Assembly (NCBI RefSeq): GCF_024741815.1
Contig: NZ_CP102951.1
Coordinates: forward strand, 1,937,001-2,001,000
DNA length: 64,000 nt
Direction of reading: 5' to 3'
Origin: Pseudomonas sp. LS1212
GTDB lineage: Bacteria > Pseudomonadota > Gammaproteobacteria > Pseudomonadales > Pseudomonadaceae
Notes under the pieces: generated by a model
Seen by the model: only the letters and a program-made list of their open reading frames with translations
Told to the model about the DNA's origin: nothing
The model's database searches: none
Program-made: the position numbers and the translations under genes
Shown: positions 19,231 through 29,418 of the stretch, one piece after another
Layout of the letters: each line of letters opens with the position of its first letter
How positions within the stretch are numbered: position 1 is the first letter of the stretch

Positions 19231-20309
19231 AGTATTTGAAAGAGTGCTGGTACATGGTCGGATGGGCAGACGATTTTGCTCCGGAGACGCTCGTGCCGTT
19301 CACCTTGTTGGGTGAGGCCGTGATTATCTTCCGCAAAAGCGATGGCTCGTTCGGTGCCCTTGAGGATCGTTGCTGTCACCGCCTGGCGCCCTTGTCCTGC
19401 GGCCGCCTCGAAGGTGATGACGTGCGTTGCATGTATCACGGTCTGAAGTTCAATGCCCAGGGCGCCTGCATCGAGATCCCCGGGCAGGATCGCATTTCGC
19501 CAAAAGTACGGGTGCGCAGTTACCTCGCGTTGGAACGCCACAGTGCGGTCTGGCTGTGGATGGGTGAGGGTGAGGCGGACGAACAGCTGATCCCTGAATT
19601 CATCGGGATCAACCATCCCGACTGGGCGATGCTGCCCGGGCAGATGGATTACCAGGCCCATTACCGGCTAATCAACAACAACCTGCTGGACCTTTCCCAT
19701 TTGACCTACGTGCACAATGCGGCGGATTCGTTTGCAGCCGAAGATCAATGGGCTTTGTCAAAAATGCAGGTGCAGCAGATACCGCGCGGTGTCCGTGTCG
19801 GGCGCTGGATCGAATCTGCCCGCCGACCCGGTATCCTCGGGCAGTCGGACGAAATAACCGATCACTGGAGCACGTTTGACTTCCTCGTGCCTGGCGTTTT
19901 CCTCCTGTACATCTACGTATTCGAGGCGGGGACGGCGGCACGCTGCAATCGCCAGGAGCCGCCGGCAGACCTGCCGCCGCTGCGTAAGACCTTCACCTGC
20001 CAGGCAGTCACACCCCTCACCGAGAAGACCACGAGCTACTTCTTTGCCGTCGGCCCGAACGCTGAGAACGCCGATAAAAAACATCTGTTTCTCCAAATGA
20101 CCAAAAATGCTTTTGCCGAGGACCAGCAGATCATCGAGGCGCAGCAAAAGTGCATTGATCGTTCGCCGGGGGTTGCCGTGATACCGCTGGCGATGGACCA
20201 GGCCGTCATGGCCTTCAATCGCATGTTTGATGAGCTGATCGCCGCGCAGGCAGGTCAGGGCAGTCATCTCAACTTTAAGGAGGTCGTGACCGATGCAGTG
20301 CATCAATAA
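19227..20309 (+). CDS. Rieske non-haem iron oxygenase, aromatic (second oxygenase)
   Basis: Oxygenase subunit of 360 residues. The Rieske ligands are C49, H51, C68 and H71, and the mononuclear iron ligands are likely D155, H158 and H163 in NNLLDLSHLTYVH. It belongs to the same broad O-demethylase-like group as VanA but is clearly different in sequence, and closest within the window to the gene at 32287. It is translationally coupled to the GMC gene (ATGA) and overlaps the next hydrolase by 17 bases. No reductase is adjacent, so VanB at 9040-9990 is the likely partner. O-demethylation or ring hydroxylation of a dimer is possible; the substrate is unknown. Confidence 0.9.
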   Translation: MKYLKECWYMVGWADDFAPETLVPFTLLGEAVIIFRKSDGSFGALEDRCCHRLAPLSCGRLEGDDVRCMYHGLKFNAQGACIEIPGQDRISPKVRVRSYLALERHSAVWLWMGEGEADEQLIPEFIGINHPDWAMLPGQMDYQAHYRLINNNLLDLSHLTYVHNAADSFAAEDQWALSKMQVQQIPRGVRVGRWIESARRPGILGQSDEITDHWSTFDFLVPGVFLLYIYVFEAGTAARCNRQEPPADLPPLRKTFTCQAVTPLTEKTTSYFFAVGPNAENADKKHLFLQMTKNAFAEDQQIIEAQQKCIDRSPGVAVIPLAMDQAVMAFNRMFDELIAAQAGQGSHLNFKEVVTDAVHQ

Positions 20310-21102
20310 GTGGATACCCAGCTTTGATGGCTGCTTGATTCATTGCCAAGTGGAGGGCAACTTCGACGCGCCAGCAGTGCTGCTAAGCCACCCTCTAGGC
20401 TGTGATCTGAGCTTCTGGGATGAACTTGCGGCAGCACTTGCGGAGCATTTCAAAGTCATTCGCTATGACAGTCGCGGTCATGGTCGCTCCGACAGTCCCG
20501 AAACCGAATTCGGCGTCGACACATTAGGCCGTGATGCTCTGGCAGTGCTCGCTGCACTCGAGGTGAATCGTACTCATTTTGTCGGGCTATCCCAGGGCGG
20601 GATGTGCGGGTTATGGCTGGCGGCTGAAATGCCCGGGCTGATTGAGCGGCTGGTGGTTGCCAACAGCGCAGCATTTATTCCCAGAAAGGAGGGGTTTGCG
20701 GCACTGGCTGAAAAGGCTCGGGAAGAGGGGCTGGCCGAGATTGCACGGACAATGATCCATGGCTGGCTCAGTGATGATTTCAAGGCCCGCGAACCGCATT
20801 TGACCAACAACCTGGTGGCGCGGATGGCCTCGATGTCCGTGCAGGGGTTCATCGCCAATCTTGCCGTTTTGAGGGATGTCGATCTGCGCCAGTCACTCGG
20901 TGCAATTGAGCTCCCGGTGCTGGTGATCTGCGGAGCAGATGAGCCGCCACCACTGCAGATGGCCGCGCAGGGAATCGCGTCGGCCGTGAGCGGTTCTACG
21001 TTAATCACGTTACAAGGCGTGGCTCATCTCAGCAGCCTTGAAAATCCGACCCTGTTCAATGAGCGGGTACTGCACTTCCTGTCGGAGCCGGACAGGAGCT
21101 GA
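20293..21102 (+). CDS. Alpha/beta hydrolase, 3-oxoadipate enol-lactonase-like
   Basis: Hydrolase of 269 residues. The nucleophile elbow is GLSQGG, the acid is near ICGADEPPP, and the base histidine is in GVAHLSSLENP. The segment RYDSRGHGRSD is typical of the PcaD branch. The start is inside the end of the Rieske gene, with AAGGAGG about 9 bases before the ATG, so it is coupled. The true substrate may be a lactone or ester made by the oxygenase rather than 3-oxoadipate enol-lactone, since no other beta-ketoadipate genes are present. Confidence 0.82.
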   Translation: MQCINKWIPSFDGCLIHCQVEGNFDAPAVLLSHPLGCDLSFWDELAAALAEHFKVIRYDSRGHGRSDSPETEFGVDTLGRDALAVLAALEVNRTHFVGLSQGGMCGLWLAAEMPGLIERLVVANSAAFIPRKEGFAALAEKAREEGLAEIARTMIHGWLSDDFKAREPHLTNNLVARMASMSVQGFIANLAVLRDVDLRQSLGAIELPVLVICGADEPPPLQMAAQGIASAVSGSTLITLQGVAHLSSLENPTLFNERVLHFLSEPDRS

Positions 21103-21134
21103 CGAATTCATCATTTACTCATGAGAGGCCTGCC

Positions 21135-22565
21135 GTGAACTACCCCGAGATCAAGATGTACATCGATGGCCAATGGATTGCTGCCGACGGCCGCGATACC
21201 CAGCCGGTCATCAACCCCGCCACTGGCGCAATCATCGGCCAGGTGCCATTGGCTACAGCTGACGACCTTGACCGTGCGCTAGAGTCTGCACAGCGTGGAT
21301 TTGCGCTGTGGCGGGCCACGCCAGCGCTGGAGCGGGCGCGAGTGCTACGCCGCGCTGCGGACTGGTTGCTGGCGCGGCGCGATGAGATCGCCGCCATTGC
21401 TACTTTCGAGCAGGGCAAGCCCTTGGGAGAAACCCGCATTGAGCTGCAAGCCGCCGCCGAATGCCTGGAGTGGTATGGCGAAGAGGGGCGACGTGCGTAT
21501 GGACGGGTGATTCCGCGTCAACCCGGTTCGCGCACAATGGTCGTCAAGGAACCCGTGGGCCCCGTGGCAGCGTTCGCGCCCTGGAATTTTCCGTTGGGCA
21601 ACCCGGCGCGCAAGCTGGGCGCGCCGATCGGTGCCGGTTGTTCGGTCATTCTCAAACCGCCAGAAGAAGCACCGGCCTCGGCGATGCTGATCGCTCAAGC
21701 CTTGATCGAGTCTGGATTGCCGGCAGGCGTCATGAACATTGTCTACGGGGTACCGGACCAGGTCTCGCGGCACCTGCTGGCATCTCCCATCATCCGCAAG
21801 CTGTCGTTCACCGGCTCGACTGCGGTCGGCAGGCACCTGATGAAACTGGCGGCCGACGGTGGCCAGCGTACGACCATGGAACTGGGAGGGCACGCCCCCG
21901 TTCTGGTGTTCGATGACGCCGATCTGGATCAGGCGCTGAACCTGATGGTGGGCAGCAAGTATCGCAATGCCGGTCAGGTGTGCATCTCGCCGACCCGATT
22001 TTATGTCCAGGAAAACGTCTACTCGCGCTTTCTTGAAGAGTTTACCTTGCGTGCCCGCGCCGTGACGGTCGGTAACGGCCTGCAAGCAAGTACACGCATG
22101 GGGCCGCTGGCCCACGAGCGGCGTGTCGAAGCGATACAGGCACTGGTTGAGGACGCCCGTCGCCAAGGCGGGCAGATTCACACTGGCGGTCATCCTATCG
22201 CGCTCGATGGAGGGTACTTCTTCGAGCCCACGGTGATTAGCCAATTGCCCCTTAGTGCACGGGTCATGAATGAGGAACCCTTCGGTCCGCTGGCACTGAT
22301 ACAGCCGTTCAGGACTTTTGATGAGGTCATCGAACAGGCCAACAGACTGCCTTTTGGCCTGGCCGCCTATGCCTTTACCCAATCGGCGAAAACCGCACTT
22401 CTCGTGGGCGATGCGTTGGAGGCAGGGATGGTCGGCATCAACACGACGGCTGTAGGCTCGGCCGATGCCCCGTTCTGCGGGATCAAGGATAGCGGCCATG
22501 GTGCTGAAAACGCCATCGAAGGACTTGAAGCCTGCCTGACCATTAAGCAGATCAGCCAAGGCTGA
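21135..22565 (+). CDS. Aldehyde dehydrogenase (succinate-semialdehyde-dehydrogenase type)
   Basis: NAD(P)-dependent aldehyde dehydrogenase of 476 residues from GTG 21135; ATG 21156 (MYIDGQW) is an alternative start. Motifs are FAPWNFP, MELGGHAP and AGQVCISPT with the catalytic cysteine. Close to the dehydrogenase at 12367-13809, probably a paralogue. It sits in the middle of the ten-gene operon. By analogy it may oxidise the aldehyde made by a GMC enzyme. Confidence 0.88.
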   Translation: MNYPEIKMYIDGQWIAADGRDTQPVINPATGAIIGQVPLATADDLDRALESAQRGFALWRATPALERARVLRRAADWLLARRDEIAAIATFEQGKPLGETRIELQAAAECLEWYGEEGRRAYGRVIPRQPGSRTMVVKEPVGPVAAFAPWNFPLGNPARKLGAPIGAGCSVILKPPEEAPASAMLIAQALIESGLPAGVMNIVYGVPDQVSRHLLASPIIRKLSFTGSTAVGRHLMKLAADGGQRTTMELGGHAPVLVFDDADLDQALNLMVGSKYRNAGQVCISPTRFYVQENVYSRFLEEFTLRARAVTVGNGLQASTRMGPLAHERRVEAIQALVEDARRQGGQIHTGGHPIALDGGYFFEPTVISQLPLSARVMNEEPFGPLALIQPFRTFDEVIEQANRLPFGLAAYAFTQSAKTALLVGDALEAGMVGINTTAVGSADAPFCGIKDSGHGAENAIEGLEACLTIKQISQG

Positions 22566-22579
22566 ACCCGGGAGGGATC

Positions 22580-24031
22580 ATGCATCATTGCCAATTGTTG
22601 ATAGATAATAATCCGACTGCAGCCAGTCAGCAGCGAACATTCGAGCGCCTGAACCCACTGACCGCCGAGGTGGCCACCTGCGCCGCCGCCGCAAGCCCTG
22701 ACGATGCGCGGCGCGCGGTCGACGCCGCCGCACAGGCGTTTCTCGGCTGGAGCGAGACAGGGCCGAATGCCCGGCGCACATTGCTGCTTCGGGCAGCGGA
22801 TTGCCTGCAAGCCAAGGAGCCGCAATTTGTAACGGCCATGGCTGCTGAAATCGGCGCCACTGCTGGTTGGGCCCGTTTCAACGTAATGCTGGCGGCCAAT
22901 ATGTTGCGTGAAGCGGCTGCCATCACCACTCAGATTACCGGTCAGGTCATTCCGTCGGACAAACCCGGTTGCCTGGCCATGGGTATTCGCCAGGCCGCTG
23001 GCGTGGTGTTCGGCATAGCACCCTGGAATGCACCGGTGATTCTGGGGGTGCGTGCACTGGCCTGGCCGTTGGCATGCGGCAACACGGTCGTACTCAAAGC
23101 GTCGGAAATCTGTCCCTATACCCACTACCTGATCGGAGAAGCCCTCTGTGAAGCAGGCTTTCCCAGCGGGGTGGTGAACGTTATCAGTCATAGCGCGCAG
23201 GAGGCTGCGGCGGTGGTCGAGGCGGTGATCGAGCATCCCGCGGTGCGGCGCATCAACTTCACCGGGTCTACCCGAGTGGGCCGACTGATAGCGGAATCGG
23301 CTGCGCGCCAGCTAAAACCAGTGCTACTCGAACTAGGCGGAAAGGCACCGTTGCTGGTCCTCGACGATGCGGATCTGGACGAGGCCGTGAAGGCGGCAGC
23401 ATTCGGCGCGTTCATGAATCAAGGGCAAATCTGTATGTCCACCGAGCGGCTAGTCGTGGATGAGCAGGTTGCCGACGCGTTCGTCGACAAGCTGGCCAGC
23501 AAGGCCGCGACCCTCACAGCGGGTGACCCGCGCGAGGGCCGCAGCCCTCTTGGCTCAGTGGTAGACAAGCGCTCGGCCCTAGCCCTGCAGGTGCTTGTCA
23601 ATGATGCCTTGGCCAAAGGGGCCACTTTGGTCTGCGGTGCTGCCAAGGGGGAGTTGCTGATGGATGCCACAGTGCTCGACCACGTCACCCCCGACATGCG
23701 CATTTACCATGAAGAAAGTTTCGGTCCGGTGGTCTGCGTGGTGCGGGTCAAAGACGAGACCCAGGCCATCGCTGTAGCCAATGACAGCGAGTACGGGCTA
23801 TCGGCAGCAATTTTCAGTCGCGACATCGCCCGCGCCTTGCGGGTTGCCAAACGGATCGATTCCGGCATCTGCCACATCAACGGTGCCACGGTGCACGATG
23901 AAGCACAGATGCCCTTTGGCGGCGTGAAGGCCAGTGGTTATGGACGGTTTGGCGGCACGGCCGGGATTGATGAGTTCACGGACTTGCGCTGGATTACCGT
24001 GGAAACCCAGGTTGGGCATTTTCCTCTTTGA
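22580..24031 (+). CDS. vdh: Vanillin dehydrogenase
   Basis: Oxidises vanillin, the product of both the hydratase/lyase and stilbene cleavage, to vanillate. It has 483 residues with GIAPWNAP, LELGGKAP and the cysteine motif NQGQICMSTERL. The C-terminal block INGATVHDEAQMPFGGVKAS and the ending ITVETQVGHFPL read like P. putida Vdh throughout. GGAGGG precedes the ATG. Its product feeds VanAB in the divergent unit. Confidence 0.92.
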   Translation: MHHCQLLIDNNPTAASQQRTFERLNPLTAEVATCAAAASPDDARRAVDAAAQAFLGWSETGPNARRTLLLRAADCLQAKEPQFVTAMAAEIGATAGWARFNVMLAANMLREAAAITTQITGQVIPSDKPGCLAMGIRQAAGVVFGIAPWNAPVILGVRALAWPLACGNTVVLKASEICPYTHYLIGEALCEAGFPSGVVNVISHSAQEAAAVVEAVIEHPAVRRINFTGSTRVGRLIAESAARQLKPVLLELGGKAPLLVLDDADLDEAVKAAAFGAFMNQGQICMSTERLVVDEQVADAFVDKLASKAATLTAGDPREGRSPLGSVVDKRSALALQVLVNDALAKGATLVCGAAKGELLMDATVLDHVTPDMRIYHEESFGPVVCVVRVKDETQAIAVANDSEYGLSAAIFSRDIARALRVAKRIDSGICHINGATVHDEAQMPFGGVKASGYGRFGGTAGIDEFTDLRWITVETQVGHFPL

Positions 24032-24052
24032 AGCACATGAGTTGAACCTGAT

Positions 24053-25744
24053 ATGCACACAACAACAAAAGCGGGTTACGACTACATCATTGTCGGCGCA
24101 GGTTCGGCAGGCTGCGTGCTTGCCGAGCGCTTGAGCGCAGACGGACGGTATTCGGTGCTGGTGCTGGAAGCAGGGGGGAGTGATCGCAGGTTTTTATTGA
24201 CCATGCCCATGGGCTTTCTCAAGGCTCTGCGTCGGCCTGAATTTATCTGGGACTACAAGTCCGAGGCCGAGCCCACCCTCAATGGTCGATCAATCCTGAT
24301 ACCCCGGGGCAAGGCCTTGGGCGGTTCGTCGTCGATCAATGGCATGCTCTACATGCGTGGCCATCCACGTGACTACGATCAATGGCGCGACATGGGCTGC
24401 GAAGGGTGGGGCTATGCCGATGTGCTGCCCTATTTCAAACGTGCCGAATGCAGCTGGCGCGGCAGTGACGCCCTGCATGGCGGTACAGGCCCTTTGAGCA
24501 TTACGCCGATCGAAACCCGGGGGCGCCTGCACGAGCCGTTGATGCGAACTGCCGAAGCGGTGGGGTACCAGACCAGCGATGATCTGGATGCGCAGCCGGA
24601 AGGGTTTGCCCGGGGTGAAGTGACCATCGATGCGCGCGGGCGCCGCGCCAGTACGGCGCGTGCCTACCTGCACGGTGCGCTCAAGCGCCCGAACCTGACG
24701 GTCATCACCCAGGCGCTGACCCAGCGGGTACTGCTGGACAATGGCTGTGCCGTAGGCGTCGAGTACCTCAAGGACGGCCAGCTGCAACGGGCCATGGCCC
24801 AGCGTGAAGTGATCCTCAGTAGTGGTACCTACAACTCAGCGCAACTGTTGATGCTGTCAGGCATCGGCCCCCGTGACGAATTGCAGCGTCATGGCATCGA
24901 GGTACTCAAGGAACTCCCCGGGGTAGGCCGCAACCTGTCGGAGCACCCACGGGTCAACATCGACTTTGAAGCCAGCCGGCCGGTGACCTTCATCAACGAG
25001 CTGCGCCTGGACAAGGCTTTGTGGTCGGTGGTGCGGTGGAAATTGTTCGGTACGGGGGCATTCGCCAGCCAGATCAATAGCTGCAACATCGTGCTGCGTA
25101 CCCGGGATGACTTGGAGCAGCCCGATATCCAGTTGTTGTGCAACCCGGTTCGCCTCGATGCCGGGCTCTGGTTTCCCGGTGTGGTCAAACCCAAGTCTCA
25201 TCGCCTGTCCGTGTCGATCTGCCTGCTGCATCCGCAAAGCCGTGGCTGGATGACCCTGCGTTCGCGTAACCCGGCCGACCCACCGAAAGTGCAGTTGAAC
25301 ATTTTCGATAATGAAGAAGATTTTGCCACGCTGAGGCGAGGCATCGAAGCGGTACGCAGGATTTATGCTACCCGGCCCCAGGCCGACTGGGTCGGCGCCG
25401 AAGTCTTGCCGGGCATCGAGATCCATAGCGACGCCCAACTGGACGCCTTTATCCGCGAAACGGCTGGGGTTACTCAGCACCCTGTAGGCACCTGCAGCAT
25501 GGGCCATGGTCCGCTGGCAGTAGTGGACCCGCAACTTCGGGTGCACGGGGTAGGTCGGCTGCGCGTGATCGATGCCTCGATCATGCCTACGGTTCCCGGC
25601 GCCAATACCAATGCTGCGGCGATCATGATCGGCGAAAAAGGTGCCGATCTGGTGTTGGGACGCTCAAATTCCACTTCAAGTGCTACACGACAGAACGCAG
25701 CCTCTACCCCTCAAGCCATTGATAATCAGGAGTTGTCATCATGA
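24053..25744 (+). CDS. GMC-family FAD alcohol oxidoreductase 2 (PhcC/PhcD-like)
   Basis: Second GMC flavoenzyme, 563 residues, same architecture as the one at 17575 but clearly diverged. The FAD site is [17 protein letters not shown], the signature [15 protein letters not shown], and the catalytic histidine is in [17 protein letters not shown] again places Asn at the second position. Two divergent copies would fit the enantiomer-specific pair PhcC/PhcD of SYK-6. The stop overlaps the next ATG (ATGA), coupling it to an aldehyde dehydrogenase. Residues after about 545 are low-complexity Ser/Thr/Ala. Confidence 0.9.
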   Translation: MHTTTKAGYDYIIVGAGSAGCVLAERLSADGRYSVLVLEAGGSDRRFLLTMPMGFLKALRRPEFIWDYKSEAEPTLNGRSILIPRGKALGGSSSINGMLYMRGHPRDYDQWRDMGCEGWGYADVLPYFKRAECSWRGSDALHGGTGPLSITPIETRGRLHEPLMRTAEAVGYQTSDDLDAQPEGFARGEVTIDARGRRASTARAYLHGALKRPNLTVITQALTQRVLLDNGCAVGVEYLKDGQLQRAMAQREVILSSGTYNSAQLLMLSGIGPRDELQRHGIEVLKELPGVGRNLSEHPRVNIDFEASRPVTFINELRLDKALWSVVRWKLFGTGAFASQINSCNIVLRTRDDLEQPDIQLLCNPVRLDAGLWFPGVVKPKSHRLSVSICLLHPQSRGWMTLRSRNPADPPKVQLNIFDNEEDFATLRRGIEAVRRIYATRPQADWVGAEVLPGIEIHSDAQLDAFIRETAGVTQHPVGTCSMGHGPLAVVDPQLRVHGVGRLRVIDASIMPTVPGANTNAAAIMIGEKGADLVLGRSNSTSSATRQNAASTPQAIDNQELSS

Positions 25745-27231
25745 CCGTACAAGAGCGCATTCAAACGCTGCAGTCGGGCTTTCTCGCCCAGCCACAGCAA
25801 CTGTATATCGATGGTCACTGGCAGGCAGCCCAGTCTGGTGAGACCTTTGAGGTCTTCAACCCGGCGACAGGGAAAGTATTTGCTCACGCTGCTGCAGGCG
25901 CAAGCGCGGATGTCGACCTGGCGGTACGTGCGGCACGCCGAGCGTTCGACAGTGGCCCATGGTCAAAGATGAACGGTGCCCAACGCACCCATCTGCTGTG
26001 GAAGCTTGCGGAGCTGATTAGTACCCATGCCGACGAGCTAGCGTTGCTCGAATCGCTGGACAACGGCAAGCCACTGGCCGCTGCACGGATGATCGACATG
26101 AACGGTGCTCCGGAAATCCTGCGATACAACGCGGGCTGGGCAACCAAACTGACGGGCGAGACCATTCCCGTGTCAGTGCCTGGTGAGCACCATGCCTATA
26201 CGGTGCGCGAACCCGTCGGGGTAGTAGGCCAGATCGTTCCCTGGAACTTCCCGATGTTGATGGCGGTGGGCAAGCTGGCCCCCGCTTTGGCTGCTGGTTG
26301 CACCATTGTATTGAAACCTGCCGAGCAAACGCCCCTGACCACCGTGCGCCTGACGCAATTGATCGAGCAAGCGGGCTTTCCGCCAGGGGTGTTCAATCTG
26401 GTCACCGGGCTTGGGGAGTCGGCGGGCAAGGCGCTGGTCGAGCATCCGATGGTGGACAAAATCTCGTTTACCGGTTCAACCTCGGTCGGCAAGGCGATCA
26501 TGGCTGCGGCGGCGCGTACACTCAAGCGTGTCACTTTGGAGCTGGGCGGCAAGTCGCCCACTTTCATCTTCGCCGACGCAGATCTTGAGCGTGCTATTCC
26601 GGCCGCAGTACAAGGGATTTTCAGCAACTCTGGGCAGGTGTGCGTGGCCGGCTCTCGTTTGTATGTACACCGCAAGGTCTATGACCAGGTGCTGGAAGGT
26701 ATTTCTGCCCGGGCCCAGCAACTGCGTGTAGGCGCGGGTACGGATGAAGGTACTGAAATTGGTCCGCTGGTTTCCCTCGAGCAGAAGCAGCGTGTCAGCG
26801 GTTTCATCGAAGCTGGTCGCAGGGAGGGTGCGCAAGTGGTGGTGGGCGGGCAGTCGCCTGACCGTGAAGGCTATTTCGTCAACCCGACCGTGCTGGCTCA
26901 TACCACACCGCAGATGAGCGTGTTCCGCGAGGAGATCTTCGGGCCGGTACTCAGCGCCATGATCTTCGATGACGAAGACCTGGATACCTTGGCCGAGCGC
27001 GGTAATGACAGCCCTTACGGACTGGCTGCCTCGGTCTGGACCCGTGACATCAGCACCGCACACCGCCTGGCTCGCAAGCTGAAGGCCGGAGCGATTAAGG
27101 TCAACACCCCGTTTGGCATGGACTTCGCCTTACCCTTCGGCGGCTTCAAGGAATCGGGTGTCGGACGAGAAAATGGGCAGGAAGGGGTTCTTGCCTACAC
27201 CGAAACCAAGTCTGTAATCGTCGGGCTGTGA
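25741..27231 (+). CDS. NAD-dependent aldehyde dehydrogenase (ALDH1/PhAA-dehydrogenase type)
   Basis: Dehydrogenase of 496 residues, last gene of the operon, coupled to the GMC gene upstream by ATGA. Motifs are IVPWNFPM, LELGGKSP and the catalytic cysteine in SGQVCVAGS. The ending GVLAYTETKSVIVGL is typical of broad-range tetramers that oxidise phenylacetaldehyde, coniferaldehyde and the like. It probably completes oxidation of the alcohol side chain handled by the GMC enzyme. Confidence 0.9.
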   Translation: MTVQERIQTLQSGFLAQPQQLYIDGHWQAAQSGETFEVFNPATGKVFAHAAAGASADVDLAVRAARRAFDSGPWSKMNGAQRTHLLWKLAELISTHADELALLESLDNGKPLAAARMIDMNGAPEILRYNAGWATKLTGETIPVSVPGEHHAYTVREPVGVVGQIVPWNFPMLMAVGKLAPALAAGCTIVLKPAEQTPLTTVRLTQLIEQAGFPPGVFNLVTGLGESAGKALVEHPMVDKISFTGSTSVGKAIMAAAARTLKRVTLELGGKSPTFIFADADLERAIPAAVQGIFSNSGQVCVAGSRLYVHRKVYDQVLEGISARAQQLRVGAGTDEGTEIGPLVSLEQKQRVSGFIEAGRREGAQVVVGGQSPDREGYFVNPTVLAHTTPQMSVFREEIFGPVLSAMIFDDEDLDTLAERGNDSPYGLAASVWTRDISTAHRLARKLKAGAIKVNTPFGMDFALPFGGFKESGVGRENGQEGVLAYTETKSVIVGL

Positions 27232-27495
27232 ACCCGGGCCATGATGGGGGTGTGGCTAGTGGTGAACGCTAGCCCAACCCACCACGGCGTGTGTGCTTGA
27301 TCGTCGTACACAAAGGGGGGCGTGACACCGCTCTCCTTCCCTCCCTGCGAGCCAATAGGGCTTCGCTTGAATCACTTGCATCCACTGCACTGGGGCGCCA
27401 GTGCGATTAGGGAAATCTGCTACTAGGAGGGGATTAAGCCGCCATCCTCCGGCACGCCAGTGCAAGTGCGTTTCGCTAGACATATCGAGACTATC
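27232..27495. other. Intergenic region after the ten-gene operon
   Basis: 264 bases without a convincing gene. A short hairpin, GGCTAG (27254-27259) with CTAGCC (27269-27274), lacks a T-run; it may end the operon weakly. No ATAAG/CTTAT element is seen before the chemoreceptor gene. Confidence 0.4.
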
Positions 27496-29202
27496 ATGTT
27501 GAATCTGACGATTAGAGCCCGCCTGGCGGGCGTGGCTCTGCTTTCCCTTGGCGCTTTGATTGCGGTGGGGCTCTCCGGGGTTCTTGCTGCCGGACGTCTT
27601 GGCACAGTGCTGGATGCAATCAGCGAACGAAGTGTGCCAGCCCTTACCAGTCTGATGACCGTGCGCATTGCTCAACTAGATGGGCAAATCATTTTGGCTA
27701 ATAGCCTTGGTTCCTACATTGATGAACTAGACGCCTATGCGGCGACTAAGCCCGATGCCTCGCTTGAACAAGCGCATACCTATTTTCAGGAGGTCCTCGA
27801 CTCCAAGCGAGAAGCTGATCGCCAAGCAGCCGAGGGTATGGCGCGCTACCTCAAGGCAATGTCGCAGTCGACGAAACCCCCTGGCTGGGAGGCGTTCGAG
27901 GACCACTGGCAGGAGTGGCGCGAGGAGGGGAAGCAGGCCGAGGATTCGCTACAGCAGATCGTTTCTGCGCAGCACTGGGCCCAGGTGCTGCAGCATGTCC
28001 AGATGTTGCGCAGCTACGGATTGGCCGTTACCTCAGCCAGCTTGGCGGTTGCTGAAGGGCTTGAGGGACTTATCGCCTCGACCACCGCCCAGGTTCAGGC
28101 TGACCGGATGGTAGCGCAGCAGGTACGCAGCGGTTCTCAATGGGGGATCGGTGGCTTTTTCGTTGTCGCGGCGCTGACGTTGCTCATTGGTTCGGCCCTG
28201 GTGGGGCGCAGCATTGTCGGGACGCTGGAGCGATTGCGAGCCGCCATCGTTAAGGCTGCGTCAAGCAAGGATTTCACCGGGCATGTGGACACAAATGGCG
28301 CAGCAGAAGTAGGCCAGGCGGCACAGGCTTTCAATGAGTTGCAGGAACGTCTTCGACTCTCGCTTCGAGAGGTTTCCACCTACGCCGAGTCTGTATCGAC
28401 TGCATCGGGAAGCTTATCGGCCATGTCGCAGCAGGTCTCGCAGTCTTCTAGTGGACAGAGCGAGGCGGCGCAGGAGATGGCGATGGCCATTCGCGAAATG
28501 ACCAGCAGTATCCAAAGCATTTCCGAAGGTACCCAGCGTGCTCTGGAACTCGCCCGTGAAGCGGCTTGTGAGGCAGAGCGTGGCGGCAAGATCACCTTGC
28601 GCAACAGCGTTGAGATGGAGCGAATCTTAGGATGCGTTTCGGTTGCGGGTGACCAGGTCCAAGCGCTCGGCGTTCAGACTATTCAAGTCTCGGGCGTCAT
28701 GAAGGTGATTCGCGACGTTGCCGACCAGACAAACCTGCTCGCATTAAACGCTGCTATTGAAGCTGCTAGGGCAGGCGATCTTGGCCGTGGTTTCGCCGTC
28801 GTGGCGGATGAGGTTCGGCAGTTGGCTGAGCGCACGGCTGGCTCGACTGAGGAGATCAGCCAGGTGGTTCAGGAAATGCAACGCTCGGCGCAGAGTGCTG
28901 TGGGGGATATGACAGAGGTCGTCAGCGGTGTCGAAGGCGGCCGGCGACTGTCCGACGAGGCTTCTGATTGCATGCAGGCCATCCACTCCAGCGCAGGGCG
29001 CGTTAGCCAGACCGTTGATGAGATTGCCGCATTGTTGGCCGAACAGAGCGAGGCCGCTCAGAATCTGGCTTTGCGGGTCCAGCAGGTGACTGACATGGTT
29101 GCCGAGAATAATCGATCAGCACGTGAAGCAGCTGCGGTGGCAGCAGACCTGGATGGACTATCGGCTTCGCTGCGCGAGGTAGCGGGGGCATTCCGGGTCT
29201 GA
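27496..29202 (+). CDS. Methyl-accepting chemotaxis protein
   Basis: Inner-membrane chemoreceptor of 568 residues from ATG 27496. It has a first membrane span at about residues 12-32, a helical periplasmic ligand-binding domain of about 180 residues (four-helix-bundle type by size), a second span at about 215-237 ([19 protein letters not shown]), a HAMP linker, and the cytoplasmic signalling tip [18 protein letters not shown] with [18 protein letters not shown]. It does not end in a CheR-binding pentapeptide. Its place in a catabolic island suggests it senses the substrate or a pathway intermediate. Confidence 0.93.
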   Translation: MLNLTIRARLAGVALLSLGALIAVGLSGVLAAGRLGTVLDAISERSVPALTSLMTVRIAQLDGQIILANSLGSYIDELDAYAATKPDASLEQAHTYFQEVLDSKREADRQAAEGMARYLKAMSQSTKPPGWEAFEDHWQEWREEGKQAEDSLQQIVSAQHWAQVLQHVQMLRSYGLAVTSASLAVAEGLEGLIASTTAQVQADRMVAQQVRSGSQWGIGGFFVVAALTLLIGSALVGRSIVGTLERLRAAIVKAASSKDFTGHVDTNGAAEVGQAAQAFNELQERLRLSLREVSTYAESVSTASGSLSAMSQQVSQSSSGQSEAAQEMAMAIREMTSSIQSISEGTQRALELAREAACEAERGGKITLRNSVEMERILGCVSVAGDQVQALGVQTIQVSGVMKVIRDVADQTNLLALNAAIEAARAGDLGRGFAVVADEVRQLAERTAGSTEEISQVVQEMQRSAQSAVGDMTEVVSGVEGGRRLSDEASDCMQAIHSSAGRVSQTVDEIAALLAEQSEAAQNLALRVQQVTDMVAENNRSAREAAAVAADLDGLSASLREVAGAFRV

Positions 29203-29418
29203 TATGAGTCTCGTGTATGCGCGGTTGGGTACACCCCTCGCACTGCATGGGGTAACCTCCTGAACGTAGCGATGGTGGGCTGACAATCCACCGGCCATAG
29301 AGCCCCGCCAGGCGTCGAGCCCAGACCTGCGCAAGCGCGGCTACATTCCCCCGTCCCACCACCCAAGGTTTCATCTGCGGTACTATTAATCAGGTATCCT
29401 TACTTAGCAGGTTCCTTC

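Noticed and set aside
20293..21102. Calling the hydrolase pcaD
   Set aside because: Only the general enol-lactonase-like pattern is seen, and no other beta-ketoadipate genes are nearby; the context suggests another ester or lactone.
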